From contig OX326961.1 of NCBI GenBank assembly GCA_946800325.1, positions 49,197,293-49,261,292 of the forward strand: a stretch of DNA of 64,000 nt, in the 5' to 3' direction. The DNA is from Luzula sylvatica. Taxonomy: Eukaryota; Streptophyta; Magnoliopsida; Poales; Juncaceae. The notes under the pieces are model-generated. The model was not told where the DNA came from. It worked only from the letters and a program-made list of their open reading frames with translations, and made no database searches. Positions 42,830 through 55,593 of this stretch are shown piece by piece. Position 1 is the first letter of the stretch; each line of letters opens with the position of its first letter. The position numbers were made by a program, and so were the translations under genes.

Positions 42830-43594
42830 ATATATCTTTATCGATTCACTTGGCCAATATATTTTTGTAGGTATTCAACAAACAAGTTTTATATATTGAG
42901 AAATGTTTTTTCATTGTCCTTGTCTGTACTTCGGAACAATGTTGTAAAAAACGAAAAACGGTACGAAACGGTGACTTACAGTTTTAGTGTTTTAACCGTA
43001 AAACTATCGTAAAATGGTTAAAATATTGTAAAACACGGTCAATAAAAACGATAATAATTTATAACAATTCAAATTCAAATTCAAATATAAAACAAACAAA
43101 AATAATTATATTAACACATAAAAGTTGAAATAATTTAATATGTATATAATATACAAACAATAACTCAAACTTATAATTTGCATCCAAACATTTCACTGGA
43201 CATCTCCAATTGTCCAGAAAATTATGCACAAATGACCCTAACCTTCCTTTATTTCTTTCGGAAACTTCATAACCATTACAAAAAAACAAATTATACGAAT
43301 GTAACTGGTACGCTGTCGAAATAGGTCAAACGATCTCTATTAAAGCTAATTAATCATTCTTGGTAATTTTTACATGCAAGACCTCATAATTATGTAATTT
43401 ATCAGTTTTTATCTCCCTTTTGCTTTATTTTCCTAGCCCACAAAGTTCCATATTTTTGAACTAACAATATGCATAACTGATTAATATCTGCAAAATGTAA
43501 AATGGGCTGAGAAAAATATAATGAAAATATAATGGGTCAAAATAAGAAAATATCTTAGGCCCAACAAAATTTACACCGAGCTTTAGCCATGCCA
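42830..43594. other. Intergenic with a possible hAT-like end
   Basis: CAATGTTGTAAAAAACGAAA at 42948 followed by CGTAAAA repeats looks like one hAT-like terminus. The other end was not found. No gene. Confidence 0.3.
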
Positions 43595-44215
43595 TGGTAG
43601 CTCGTATTAAGCTCGAAACGAATTCGAACTTATTTTTGAAACTAATTATTAATATTATAATTATAATTTGAAATTGTTCAACGAATCATCTCAAGCCCAA
43701 TTTTATTATACAGCTCAAGGCCATCTTTTCGCTTTCTCTTACTTATTAATTTCTTGTTTCGTGAATTAACAAGGCAAATACAAGACATGCAAGAATTTAA
43801 AATTGAAATAAATCTGAGGCAAGAAAAGACTAAATTAAGGCAACCAAATTGACAAGCAAGGTAAAAATTAAAATCCTAGAACCTATCTTAGGCTAAAAAT
43901 TGAAAAAGACAAACAAAAAAAAAATGGTAAGAAATATCAACCTTTCAAATATTTACACTTAAGCGTTGTTTCTCACTTTCTCTTGATACGAAGATTGTTT
44001 TGGGTTGGTTTATTATGTTGTCGTGTTTAGTTTTTTGTCATGTATTTTTTTATTGTATTCTGGTTTATTACTTGTAATGTTTTAATAGATATTCTGCCAT
44101 ATTTTGGTATTAAAATGTTTTAGTTTATTCGCAATTTTTTTTAAAAAAATCAGTCAAATACAAATTAGTTTTATAATTGAGTTATCGTTGAGCCGAGCCG
44201 ACCTAGTTATAATTA
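43595..44215. mobile_element. Degenerate copy of the hAT element at 48349
   Basis: Shares colinear blocks with 48505-48890: CTCGTATTAAGCTCGAAA, TTATTCGCAATT and GAGCCGAGCCGA. Both termini are lost; the right side gives way to another element near 44216. Confidence 0.6.
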
Positions 44216-44745
44216 TAATGGGACGGGTCGAGTTCGGGAAAGTCTTCCTCATACTCGAACTCGAATTTTCGGGTATTACCCGAACCCGAACCAAAAATAG
44301 CCGCAGATAAAAAAATCATACCTGAACCCGAACACGCGGGTAACGGGTATATCCGAAACCGTTACTCGAAAATCACCAATAAAAAATCTAAAAAAATATC
44401 ATACAAATACGTAAAATCACCAACAATTTTAAATACATAAAACAACCAACATGTACAAAATACATTAAAAATCCAAATATTACAAATAATTAATCTATAA
44501 AACATCCAAATTTTTTATATTATTGGATATTTTCGGATTCGATTTCGGATCGGATATTTTTTCGGGTAACGGATATATCCGTGGGTAAAAATTTACTTCC
44601 GTACCCGATCCAAACCCGAAACGGATATGTTATTCCAGATATTGCCCGACCCACGAGTATTTTTCGAATATTATCCGTCCGTTCGGATCGAGTATTCGCG
44701 GGTTCAGATTTTACCCGACTCATTAACATCCTTAACCTGAACCAT
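44216..44745. mobile_element. GGGTACCCGA-rich foldback element
   Basis: Both ends are crowded with ACCCGAACCCGAA / GGGTAACGGGT / CGGATAT motifs in inverted arrangement around an AT-rich centre. The right end ...ACCCGACTCATTAACATCC resembles plant hAT-type MITE termini. No target duplication found. Confidence 0.45.
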
Positions 44746-45199
44746 TAAAAGAAGATGGATTTGGATTTATAAAACCGAGGTTAGGATTTACCGACCTACA
44801 TAGAACCGAGAACTGAATTCTCGAAAATATATGGCATTTAAGGCCCTGGCTTTTGATCCAGCAACGTTTCTGCCCAGAAATAATAAAGCCCAACCAAAGA
44901 GCCCCTTCATTACATCTTCTTCATTAGTCACTAATCCGGTAAGAATAATAGTTAGTAACAGTTATCTTATTGTGACTCCATCAAGGCATGAACCAAATCG
45001 AGACACGTGGACAAAAACTAGATTATAAACGTGGCATGCACCAGGGCCGTCAATGTCGATGGCGCTATTCCAACGGTGGGCCTGAGAAAATATGTAAATA
45101 AATCTCTTTGATAGGAGCCCACTTTGGCCATTTCTGTGAAAAGAATTCTCCCCTCCCGTCAAAGAGACAATACTAGAACTCATGTGAAGCCACGTCGAC

Positions 45200-45330
45200 G
45201 TTACTGTTCACCAGATACTGTTCAAGCCTATTCACCTTGTGCTGTTCACCCTGTACTGTTTACGCATGTTCACCCGACACTGTTCACGCCTGTCGAACGG
45301 TACTGTTCATCTTGTTACTGTTCATCGATT
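45200..45330. repeat. TACTGTTCACC degenerate tandem repeat
   Basis: About eight units of (G/T)TACTGTTCA(C/T) spaced 15-22 bp, lying upstream of the Helitron end at 45882. Confidence 0.75.
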
Positions 45331-45348
45331 TTTTTAATTTTTTCTTAT

Positions 45349-45534
45349 TTGACATATGTTTTGTGTTTTAAATAAAATATTTGAATTTTTCATCGTATTA
45401 ATAAATATAATTGACATATGTCTTGTGTTCTAAATAAAATATTTGAATTTTTCATAGTATTAATAAATATAATTGACATATGTTTTGTGTTCTAAATAAA
45501 ATATTTGAATTTTTCATCGTATTAATAAATATAA
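45349..45534. repeat. Three tandem 62-bp units
   Basis: Units at 45349, 45411 and 45473, each starting TTGACATATG and ending ATTAATAAATATAA, with 2-3 differences between copies. Confidence 0.92.
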
Positions 45535-46059
45535 TTTGTATACTAAATTTTATTGTTAATAAAATACTATTCACACAAATACTTTTTGTTAGCCTGAGCT
45601 GATATTATTTTTTTTATGCTTATTATAACATTTATGAAGATTACTTTTGTTTTTAAATTAACATTTATGCTTATTTTTTGAGGAAGAAAAAAATTTGCAT
45701 TTATTGCATAATACTTGTGAGACTATTTAATATCAGCCTTTTTTTTTTAAATTAACATTTATGAAAATTATTACTTTTGCGAAATAATATATCAAATAAT
45801 ATATAGAATTATTACTTTTGATTATTATATTATTTCTTATCAAATAATATATCCCGCAGCGAAGCGCGGGCTATTTTCCTAGTACCTTAAATAATATAAC
45901 CCAATGATTAATTTAATACTATTTTTTAGTTAATTAGATTGTGTTATTCAGCCACGTGGATCGATCAATAAAATAAACATTTTTAGATAGTACTTATCTT
46001 CGAAAAAATAAAATAAGTTGTCGGTGACATTGAATAGGACTTGCATAATTCAGAAACAC

Positions 46060-46135
46060 TAGAGCGAACCCCATGTGTCGGACATTGCGGATACCCGATA
46101 GATACGGATGCGATACTGTTCGGAAGATACGTCAT
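46060..46135. mobile_element. GTATCC-family fragment
   Basis: TGCGGATACCCGATAGATAC and GGATGCGATACTG resemble the subterminal part of the hAT-like GTATCC family. Truncated. Confidence 0.4.
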
Positions 46136-47948
46136 AGGATCTCAAATGTTTTGTTGCACATAATATCATTTTTTTTCGATGAAGATTTCGTTTCATTATC
46201 TCCTTATAAACGTTAAATTTAACAAAATCATATTGTTTTGTTGCACATAGGATCTCAAATGGTGATGTTGAGGACAAGATAAGCCATGTCCATGGCTAGT
46301 GAAACTTCTAAAAGATGGCACAAGGAAGCACGGTCATTGGCCAAGGTATCCATATATCTTGTATGTGCCACATGGTCGACACGCGTAGGTCCGGGGAGCC
46401 ATGCCAACATCATCATTTCAAATCATAAATTAGCAACGACAATTCTTTTTTCTTCAGAAAATAAATGAACACTATGTCAATTGTCATTTGTCAGTGTGTC
46501 ATGTCACACTTGGCAGTTTCACAAATGTTTCAATATTTGTTTCACACGGTTCGATTTATTTGAATACCGACAAAATCAAACCAGTCGAAATCTGTTTAAT
46601 CGGTTCGTGTTTTTATTCATTTGATTCGGTTAGGTTAAAAAATGATGTTATTAAGTTTATTCGGTTCGATTTTGATGTTTTGAAAATCGATTAAATCGAA
46701 CTGACTGAATGATATTTTATTTTTCGTATTTTTATAATATGTTGATGTTAAAATATTAAAAATTAATATAATAATTTTATAAAAATAATAAGTTATGAGT
46801 TCAATTTTAATTGACATTAATAAACGGATGACAAATAACATTTTTCCATTGAAATAACAAGATCTTTTCATATTTTTAATAAACAAAATTAAAATTTTGT
46901 TAATTATTTATTTTTATTTTAAGAATATAATATCTTTATTCTGATTGATTTTTAATCGTTTGGAAAGTTATCTTGATATATGGTCTTATCCGGATCAGTT
47001 TAAAACGACACCGGCCAAATAAACATCCCTAAAAGCGTACATACTAAAAAAAAAATCTAAATAATCGCTGATTTTATTAGAATTTAAAAAACAAACTCAC
47101 ATTTATGGTTTGTGGGTTTGTGTTTGTGGCTCTATATTTTCTGTAAAAACAAACTTATACAAGTTTTCCGTATTATTTACTCCATTGCAAAACTTAAACT
47201 TACCATTGAATGATATTGAAATTATTTTAACCAACTTATCCCTTTATATTTTCATATTTAATTAATAACGATAATAACAACAACAAAAATAGGATATAAA
47301 AAATCATGAACCTTAAAAATATTATTTTAACTTTTCTTTATTGTTCACATTATTAATAAACCTAGTTGCAAACTAAAATTAGTGATAGAAAAAATATATT
47401 GGACACTAACGACCAAAAGAGTTGCACCTCAAAACTCAAAAGAAAGCAACTTGAAATCCAAACAAACTTTTTTTGGGTGAACATTTTAAATAAACGAGGC
47501 ACAAATTTGTGATTATTTGGTAACATGAAAATGTAACCAATTTCGGACAAAATGATATTTGTTTGTAATTCAAAATATGTTATCCGTATATTCGACGAGT
47601 ATCCGACGAATATCGGTATTCGATACGATACGATTTGATTTTTAAAATATCCGTCATAGTCTTATCAAGTGTCAATATCACATTGGACGACTCAAATAAA
47701 CCTCGATCTAGAAATAAGGAAAAACCAACAAGTAAAACGGTATCTATGGGCTAATATGCAGAGTGTTGTCTATTTGTGATGATCAAGGTTAAATATGCTC
47801 TATAAGAATCTAAGATTGATTAAATTGACATTATTTGTCATGTAATGCACAAAAAACCAGGGAAGAATAAACAAATTAGGTTCGTATATTTTGATAGATA
47901 GACCGAGACAGATCTTAATCTGCTTAAAAAAGTAAGCACTGGATAAAT
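46136..47948. other. AT-rich intergenic sequence
   Basis: Holds a possible CGGTTCG-rich foldback element (46540-47036, right end AAATAAACATCCCT) and a GTATCC-like patch at 47580-47650. No gene. Confidence 0.35.
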
Positions 47949-48233
47949 ATTTTGAGAAGCGACAAAAAAAAACGAATAAATGAAGAAAGTTCAGATCCAT
48001 TCATTAACATTAATGAGATTCGAACATACAATCTTCCACAACATATGATTTTATATTTCACACATAACTATTGGGTCATGAACCCATTAGCTATTTTGAG
48101 AAGATATAAAAAAATGAATAAATAAAGAAGGTTCCGATTCATTCATTGATATCAATGAAATTCGAACACACAAACTCTCACAACATATGATTTTGTATTT
48201 CACATCCAAATACTGAGTCATGAACCTATTGGA
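47949..48233 (-). mobile_element. Tandem dimer of the family 2 SINE
   Basis: Two ~143-bp units starting TATTTTGAGAAG at 47949 and 48092, with the start motif again at 48234. Each unit holds, on the minus strand, the ATCATATGTTGTGAGA / GAATCTCAT pattern of the SINE. Confidence 0.65.
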
Positions 48234-48348
48234 TATTTTGAGAAACTACTAGTGATATTATAATATAATGTTTCGTACATTTTAATTTAATATAGAGGCC
48301 ATTTCACCAAAACGTTCATTAGATACTAATTAACGGGTAGCATATAAT

Positions 48349-49024
48349 TAGGGCTGCAACTTTAGCTCGTGGCTCGTGGCTCGCTCGAGCTCGACTCGAT
48401 AATAGTTCGATAATAGCTCGCTCGATATTAACTCGAAATTAAACGAGCCGAGCCGAGCTAGCTCGAACGCTTATTGAGCCGAGCTTGAGCCAGACTCAGC
48501 TCGCTCGCTCGTATTAAGCTCGAAAAGAATTTGAGCTCGATTTAAAAAATTAAATATTTTTATCATAATTAATTCATATTATATATTATTATAATTAGAA
48601 AATTTTATAAAGAAAAACTTTATCCCCATAATAATTCCAAGTCAGGTTACAACTTAGGTCTAAAAAAGAATATTAATTAAGGGAGACAAATTAATAATAC
48701 CAAGTCAAAATCTTATTTTTTTATGTTTTGTGTTGTATGTTTGATTTATTATTGTTATGTTTTAAGAAATTTTGGCATTTAGAATATTTTTTGTTTATTC
48801 GCAATTATTACAATCTTTTTAATTAAAATTCAAGTTGTTTTTTTTAATTGAGCTACTGTTGAGCCGAGCCGAGCTAGCTCGAATTAGAACGAGCCGAGGT
48901 TGAGCTTGATATTTTAGCTCGAACCATAATTCTAAACGAGCCGAGCCAGCTCGAGTAAGTTCCGAGCCGAGCTTGAGCTTGAGCTTGGCACAGCTCGCTC
49001 GAGCTCGACTCGTTTGCAGCCCTA
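48349..49024. mobile_element. hAT non-autonomous element, TAGGGCTGCAA type
   Basis: Ends TAGGGCTGCAAC and GTTTGCAGCCCTA with an exact 8-bp target duplication CATATAAT at 48341-48348 and 49025-49032. Subterminal GAGCCGAGCTCG repeats crowd both ends; the centre is AT-rich. 676 bp, no transposase. Confidence 0.92.
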
Positions 49025-51148
49025 CATATAATTGACATATAAATTTTATTAATTGTCAGTGAAGGATCCGTTCAAAGATTATTGTATAATTTTTTTTTAA
49101 ATGTTTGGACTTTGGAAGAGACATTTCTATATAAACTTCGATTCGATCAGAATATATACTTTTCCTTGTCTATATGCTAATTAACTACATAACGTGTTAA
49201 TAATCTATTGTTAACCATTATATAGAGTATAATTTGGTGAATTGTGGGGGCAAGACATAGAGGAGGTGGAGTGATAAATTAACTACACCAGACTTAATTT
49301 AGGAAATGCAAATTTTATATTATTTTTTTATATATAAGATTATAAATTTGTTTGTTTTACTACGTCTCAGATGCATAATGTGAAGTGATAAATTAACTAC
49401 ACCAGACTTAATTTATTGTAAAATTAATTTCGAATCAAAATCATTTATAGTGAATTATATAATTATATTATACGATTTTTTGAAATAATGAGATGAATAG
49501 ATTTATGTAAACTTATTATTTTGTAAGAATTTGGAGAGTTGAAGATAAAATTGATTGCGAGGATCCAAATTTTTATTTTTTTGAAGAAAAGAATCCAAAT
49601 TTAGATTGTTTCCTTTTTACGTTTACAAATTATAATTTGGAATTTTGAGGCGTGAACGTAAAATTGATCATGTTGATTTTTTTTTTAATTATAAATGGAT
49701 ATAACGACCATTATATCATTTGGAATATTTTTATTTTTGAAATGATCGTTTATATTTTGAAATTACAATATCTACTTTTTTATAGACATCTAAATTATTT
49801 TAATATAAATATTTTGTTGAAAAAATATGCCATAATATTATTTTTAACAAAATCATCTAAAAAGACTTAATATAATTTTGTACATAACTTTGTTTATTTT
49901 AACAAAACATTTCAACTGGTTTATTTTAACAAAATATTTATATTAAAATAATTTCAATACATAGAAAAAACATTGTAATAATTTAGAACATATTATTAAA
50001 TATATGAAAGAAAAAAACAAACATTTGGAAAAAAATTATAATGAAAATTATATCTACAAATTAAGTAAAATGGAATTTATATTTCTAATATAATATAAAA
50101 AAATTATTTTTATTAAATATGAAAGGTGATTATGAAAAAATCGTGTTATTTGATTGGAAATGTATAAGTTGTATCATTCTTCAAGGCGTGATATTATTTC
50201 TTATTTGATACTTATAAAAAACATTCAAAAAGTTGCCAAAAACGGGTTTCGAACCTTGATCCCCACTGCAAAACGCTCATGCACTTTTAATTATCCATGA
50301 ACCTATATATAATAATAATTTATATCATTATTTAATCAATAATATGACTTTTAAAATGTTCAAATTAATATGAAAAATAATTATAAATAAATTTGTATAA
50401 AAAATAATAGACATTAAAATTAATAGTTCAAAAATTAGACATACTGGGAGAATACTCGCGCAACGCGGGCAAAATGTTAATTATGTTTTTCAATGTAATA
50501 CAAAATACAAAAATTAATATTGATGGATTTTTAAATTAAAATTCTAAAAATAACATTCTTATATATCTTATGTTTTATAATTTTATATATTAATTTATTG
50601 ATATTTCAAATATAAAATTTTCATTTTTCATTACATTCACATTTGATGACGACACAGACGTGCAAACCAAGAATCATTTCTCTTCCAAAATATGCAAATA
50701 AATAGTAGTGTATATTTTGGATCCAAGGAAAACTTTTCTTGTCATATTTCAAAATATGCAAATACTCAGACAAGTATTGATCATAAAATCAATCAAATAA
50801 CATTAAAGATGTAATAGTTCCAAAAATAACTTGGCATGAGTATTGGTCTTATTATGGAGTGAAACCCAAAAGAAGAACAACATTGGTTTAAGAAGACATT
50901 TGGAAATTTATTGGAAACAAGAAACTTGAGTGTGTCCATGCCATCCATGGCAATGAATCTCAATTCTCAATCTCTATGACTAATATAATGTTTTACTAAA
51001 ATCATTTAAAGACATTTTATCTTAATTAATAACCTTCCAATATCACACGTGACAGATCAGAGTAAGACTATGGCTGTACTGCATGGTAATTGATTAAGCA
51101 TAGATCCTCTGTTACGTGACCTATGTATATAATATGTGCTCTATTTTC
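49025..51148. other. AT-rich intergenic sequence
   Basis: No gene recognised. CGCGCAACGCGGGC at 50456-50469 next to ACTGGGAG could be a decayed Helitron 3' end on the minus strand, but CTAG is replaced by CCAG. Confidence 0.4.
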
Positions 51149-51802
51149 CATGGTTCTCACAATCGGACTCGGACTCGGATCCGATCGGGCTCCGTCGACT
51201 CGGAACTCGGGCAATTCGGACACGAGTTAAAAAAAAAAATGGGACTGTTGCTGAAAAATTGCCAAAAATAAAAATAATTCTTTTTAAATTTTTTTTGATA
51301 AACATTCATAAACATGATAAGAACAAATTCAACTAATAGAATCCAAAAATTGATGAACATTCATGAAAGTTGATATAGAGATGAAATTATTTGAGTCAAT
51401 AAAGAGAACGTGATTTTATCATTTTATGACGAGTGTGGCCAAGGTGATGGAATGGCATGTTAAAGTTGATGATGCACAGTTGAAAGTTGATATATGATAT
51501 GGCCATTGTTTATGTTATTCATAGAGTGAAAACTTGCATGTACTATAAAATAAAAAATTGCATGTTGAAAACTTGAAAAAGACTAACATGTTATTCGCAA
51601 AATTCAATTATCATTCATTTCAAAATTACAAAAATATATAAAAATTTGTAATATAAACATGAATATAAATATCTAAAGAAAAAGAAAAAGAAAAAGATGA
51701 CTCGGGACCGAGATACTCGCCCGAGACTCGTCTCGGATGAGGCCGAGTCCGAGTCAACTCGGCCGATTTTTTTTTTTATCTCGGCCGAGATTACGAACCG
51801 TG
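51149..51802. mobile_element. hAT-like element, CGGTTCGTAATCTCGG type
   Basis: Left CATGGTTCTCACAATCGGAC, right GGCCGAGATTACGAACCGTG; subterminal GACTCGG repeats on both sides. A near-exact 8-bp duplication, CTATTTTC at 51141 and CTATTTTT at 51803. No transposase. Confidence 0.75.
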
Positions 51803-51991
51803 CTATTTTTCACCCAATTTTAATTAATGATGACATCACGAAAAGTTGGGTGAAATTGAGGAACATGCCGTAATTTTCCATAAATTATCTGGTTAATGTG
51901 TTACTGAGTTACTATGATACTACAATTCCTGAATCACGCCTCACCAGTGTCTCGTGACTGATGTTCATGTACCTAGTTTATATGTAATGCT

Positions 51992-52340
51992 CTATGTTAC
52001 GAGGATACTTCAAAAACGCAGAAGTATCCTGAGGATACGGGTATCCGATACGGATACGGGTACGATACGGCTCGGATACGTATCGGATACGCCACGTGGC
52101 GTATTTCCGATTATTTTAATATTTATTTTTTTCGGATACAGCGGGGATACGGCAGGATACGGCTGGGATACGTTCAGGATACGGTTGGGATACTTCATTT
52201 ATGATATTTCGGCCCATTATATATTTTGGCCCATAATATTCTTAAATAAATTATATATTATACTTCTAGGATACTTCTAGGATACTTCTAAATTAGTTCT
52301 AGGATACTTCTAGAATAAATTTAGAATACTTTTATGATAC
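51992..52340. mobile_element. GTATCC-family hAT-like element, right end missing
   Basis: Starts CTATGTTACGAGGATAC like the copies at 6812 and 12428. It has GTATCCGATACGGATACG repeats and the GGCCCATTATATATTTTGGC block found inverted at 7197-7216. Ends in a CTTCTAGGATA tandem tract without a recognisable terminus. Confidence 0.6.
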
Positions 52341-52474
52341 TTGTATTGTTATGTTGATTTTATTTATTGTCATGATATTTAAATTCAAAATATTATTTAA
52401 GTTATTATTTATTTATTTATTATATACAATATAAATATATTAAAATAATAATTATATAGCCATAGCATCAATAA

Positions 52475-52516
52475 TAGTTTCTGGCAAGTTTCTGGCAAGT
52501 TTCTGGCAAGTTTTCT
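52475..52516. repeat. Three tandem 13-bp units
   Basis: TTTCTGGCAAGTT-type units repeated three times. Confidence 0.85.
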
Positions 52517-52739
52517 CTTTTAATTAAAATTTTCGAATATTTAACATTATTTTTGGAGCCTGAGCATCAATAATAAATAAGTCAAGCATAAAATGCATAA
52601 AAAGATTTTTCTCCACTTCATTGAATTAAATTGTTGGTTTTTAAAACGAATTTTCACCGAACCACATTTCTACTCTCAAAATTCTAATTTTACATAATAT
52701 TTGAAGAATTGTGGTTGAAATCTTTAAGAGATTCTTTCG

Positions 52740-53869
52740 GGGATTCAAACCCTAATCAATGAATTCACTAAATTCATAAGTTTTTGACAAATTGATCAAT
52801 CCTTGACTTACATGACACACCATTTTCAATAAATAAACCCATTTTAAACTTGGAATTTCTAAAAAGCTTTGCTTGAACCAATTTAGTAAGTTTTGCTTGA
52901 ATCTAAAATATGACCATTTGTACTTAAAGGGCCCAACCATTCATGGGGATTCGAAATTACACTAACGGGAACCAATTTGCGCTCAAAGCTTGATTCGATG
53001 AGCTCATGCACCTTGATTAAGTAATGAGTGGTGTGAGTCATGACCACTTGTTGGCTAAAGGGGTGCATGAGTCGTAGTAAACCAAAGTAGCCGGTTCTTG
53101 GTGTGAGTCATGATCAAGAGTCGATGCGAAAAAGTTTTCTACAATCACGGATTAAAGCGCTTTCGATTGTCGAGTCCGTGCGATTGATTAAGTAATGAGT
53201 GGTGTGAGTCATGATCACTTGTTGGCTAAAGATTGCGCGGATCCATGGGGTTTTACTAAGTAATGAGTGGTGTGAGTCATGACCACTTGTTATCCCAAAG
53301 GACACACATGGGGACCATCGAAAGCAATAACGAACAAAAGAAAAGAAATAAAAAGAATAAAAGAAAAGAAGAAAAATAAAAAGAATAAAAAGGAAAGAAA
53401 AGGAGTTCAAAAATCGAGCGCAAGTTGGGAAAATTTAGTAGAAATCGAAGATGAACCAAGTACTAACGTACCGGAACGGTTTAAAAGTGACAAATTACAT
53501 TTAAGAAATGATTTTTGCAAAACGGAAAAATTGGTTTTCACTAATGCTTTTTTATGATAATCCTTGTGAATAGTGGAGTGAAAAGAGTTGAATAATGGTG
53601 TTTAATCATCTTTTTCGGTTGAGATCATTTGCTCTATTAAACTCTTCGAATTTGTGAAAATTATTGAAATAGATTCTAAATTTGATCAAACTATATTTCT
53701 CTCAATTATTAGTAATCATGATGAAATGAGAGTACCCCAATTTGCTTTGTGAAATTAGTTTTTGAACCAACAATATAACTTCAACAAAATCTTATGCAAT
53801 TCTCTCTTATGTTTGACTTTTATATTCTAATTGATCGAGGACGATCAAGGATTTAAGTGTGGGGGTATT
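52740..53869 (+). mobile_element. Gypsy (Tat/Athila-like) 3' internal region
   Basis: Non-coding. Three dispersed copies of GTAATGAGTGGTGTGAGTCA start at 53021, 53192 and 53250, followed by an AAAGAA-rich stretch. It ends with the polypurine tract AAGTGTGGGGGTA at 53855-53867 just before the LTR. No pol remains. Confidence 0.6.
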
Positions 53870-54328
53870 TGATGTGAGGCAAATAAGGCACAAATTTAAT
53901 GCTTAATTTGGGGATTTTAGCCCTTGTGAAGAACAATTATATATACTTTATTAATCATATTTGAGATAACATGAATATTTCTTCACTAAGTCTGTTTTAT
54001 TGCTTAATCACAGGAATTAGAAGGAATTTCTGGGAATTTGGAGAGTGTAGTTGTCTCCAACACGTCAAGAGGAGTGAAAACGATATATTACACCGATATA
54101 TTCGGTACATGAATAAGACGGGAGGCAAACAATTATCATGATAGAAACTTACACAAAAGTCTACACGAAAACCACTCAATCCTTAACCCTTATCCTGCCC
54201 ACCTACCTTTGGTGGGAATTACCTCCTTACCCCCAATCCTCTCCACCAACTCGTGGCCAATAAGAAGACTCCATGAGTGCTATAAATATGACCACAAGGG
54301 CCACGAGTTTGGGACGCTCTTTTACGCC

Positions 54329-54385
<57 letters not shown>

Positions 54386-55209
54386 GCAAGTCCAAGAACC
54401 TTCAAGAACACGCAAGAATTGCAACTACGAACGATAATTTTCTAAGATCGATCACCGAATAGAAGCTCACTTCATTCGGTGAATCGGTTTACACTTCGGC
54501 TAAGGAAAAGTTGTGGAATTAGGGTGAAACTTATTTCATTCGAACCTTCACAAGCAAGGAGTCGAGCTTTCTCGGCGTGATTGGTTGGAAGCTTCTTTTC
54601 AATCGACCTTTGCACATCTCGAGCCCACCCAACCGGTACGAAGCTCACTTCTATTGGCGGGTGGATCGGTACGGAAGGAAATTGTTGGGCGCGTTGACTA
54701 GCTCTCTAGCATCTCGAACAACAAGGAAGGCACTCAAGACGAGACTCGGAGCTCTCTTCATCTCTCTAGGTGTTTTCCTTCCTTTCTTGCATTTCTTGTA
54801 GCATAAAATTACTTGGATTTGTGTGAATCTCTTTTCTTGTTTGAATCTTTTGTTGCTTGAATGAATCCTTGTTAATTGTTTGAATTGTTCTTGTTTGAAT
54901 CGAAATCTTGTTCACAATTTGCTCTTAGTATGATTTTTGTCCATTAATTACTGTTTCAACTTAGTTCATTGTTCCTTAATTCAATCATTAATCTTTCCTT
55001 TCAATACAATCCTTAAGCCAAATAATAAACCAGAATTCCAGTGAATACTCCGTTGTAACGGAACTCATACTGCGTTGTAACGGACTTGGTGGTTAGTACT
55101 TGATTTTCAGTCTGTTGAGACTCCGTTGTAACGTAGTTGATGTCCGTTGTAACGGACTAGTGGAGTTAAGCACTCGTGATTACTCTTAACAGTCCGTTGT
55201 AACTAGCAT
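53870..55209 (+). mobile_element. Gypsy LTR (3' LTR)
   Basis: Begins TGATGTGAGGCAAATAAGG right after the polypurine tract. Has a TATAAATA box at 54282 and a (CT)n leader at 54331-54381. The last 160 bp carry five CCGTTGTAACGG-type palindromes. The 3' end at AACTAGCA (55209) is tentative. Confidence 0.6.
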
Positions 55210-55211
55210 AT

Positions 55212-55529
55212 TCACTTGAATACCACTCTTCTCGTCTTTTTAGAAGCCATTACTTCGATTAAATTTGCATAATTCGAATCTTGTGCGAAATCATTTTCAA
55301 TTGATAATATAACTAATTCATTTAACATTTCTTGTGGCATAGCTGACCGAAAATATCTCTTTACTAATTGCAACTTCAAAAAACTCCGTTCGCTCAATGC
55401 GACCGTGACCGGAATGGTCAAAAATATTCGATACACAATCCACGAATTTGAATAACAAAGTTTCGTAGTTTCCAAATAATTGAGTATTTTAATTGAATTT
55501 TTGACTTCACTTGACAATCCATTCTTCAA
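55212..55529 (-). pseudogene. hAT transposase C-terminal dimerisation domain
   Basis: The minus-strand frame contains YRIFLTIPVTVALSERSFLK, LQLVKRYFRSAM and LNELVILSIENDFA, the conserved hAT C-terminal motif (IPVTVASAERSFSKLKLIK in relatives). Upstream sequence to 55593 continues the family in a shifted frame and is cut by the copia insertion at 55594. No zinc finger or catalytic core is present. Confidence 0.88.
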
Positions 55530-55593
55530 AAAATTTCAACTCCGTATATGAATTATTTTCATCAATATATGATTTCCCTTTATAGTCTCACGA

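Larger units (their letters stand above)
45104..45882 (+). mobile_element. Non-autonomous Helitron (3' end clear, 5' end tentative)
   Basis: The 3' end has a short GC hairpin CCCGC-agcgaagc-GCGGG at 45853-45870 followed 8 bases later by CTAG and then T, the standard Helitron terminus. A possible 5' end is the TC at 45108 (AATCTCTTTGATAGG); this is a guess. The body is the repeats above plus AT-rich DNA. Confidence 0.6.

Noticed and set aside
50450..50475. Third Helitron 3' end on the minus strand
   Set aside because: The hairpin-like GC motif is present but the CTAG terminus is CCAG and no 5' partner was found.
53114..53410. Hydrophobic minus-strand frame with F/L/Y runs
   Set aside because: Translation of the AAAGAA-rich part of the gypsy element's 3' region.
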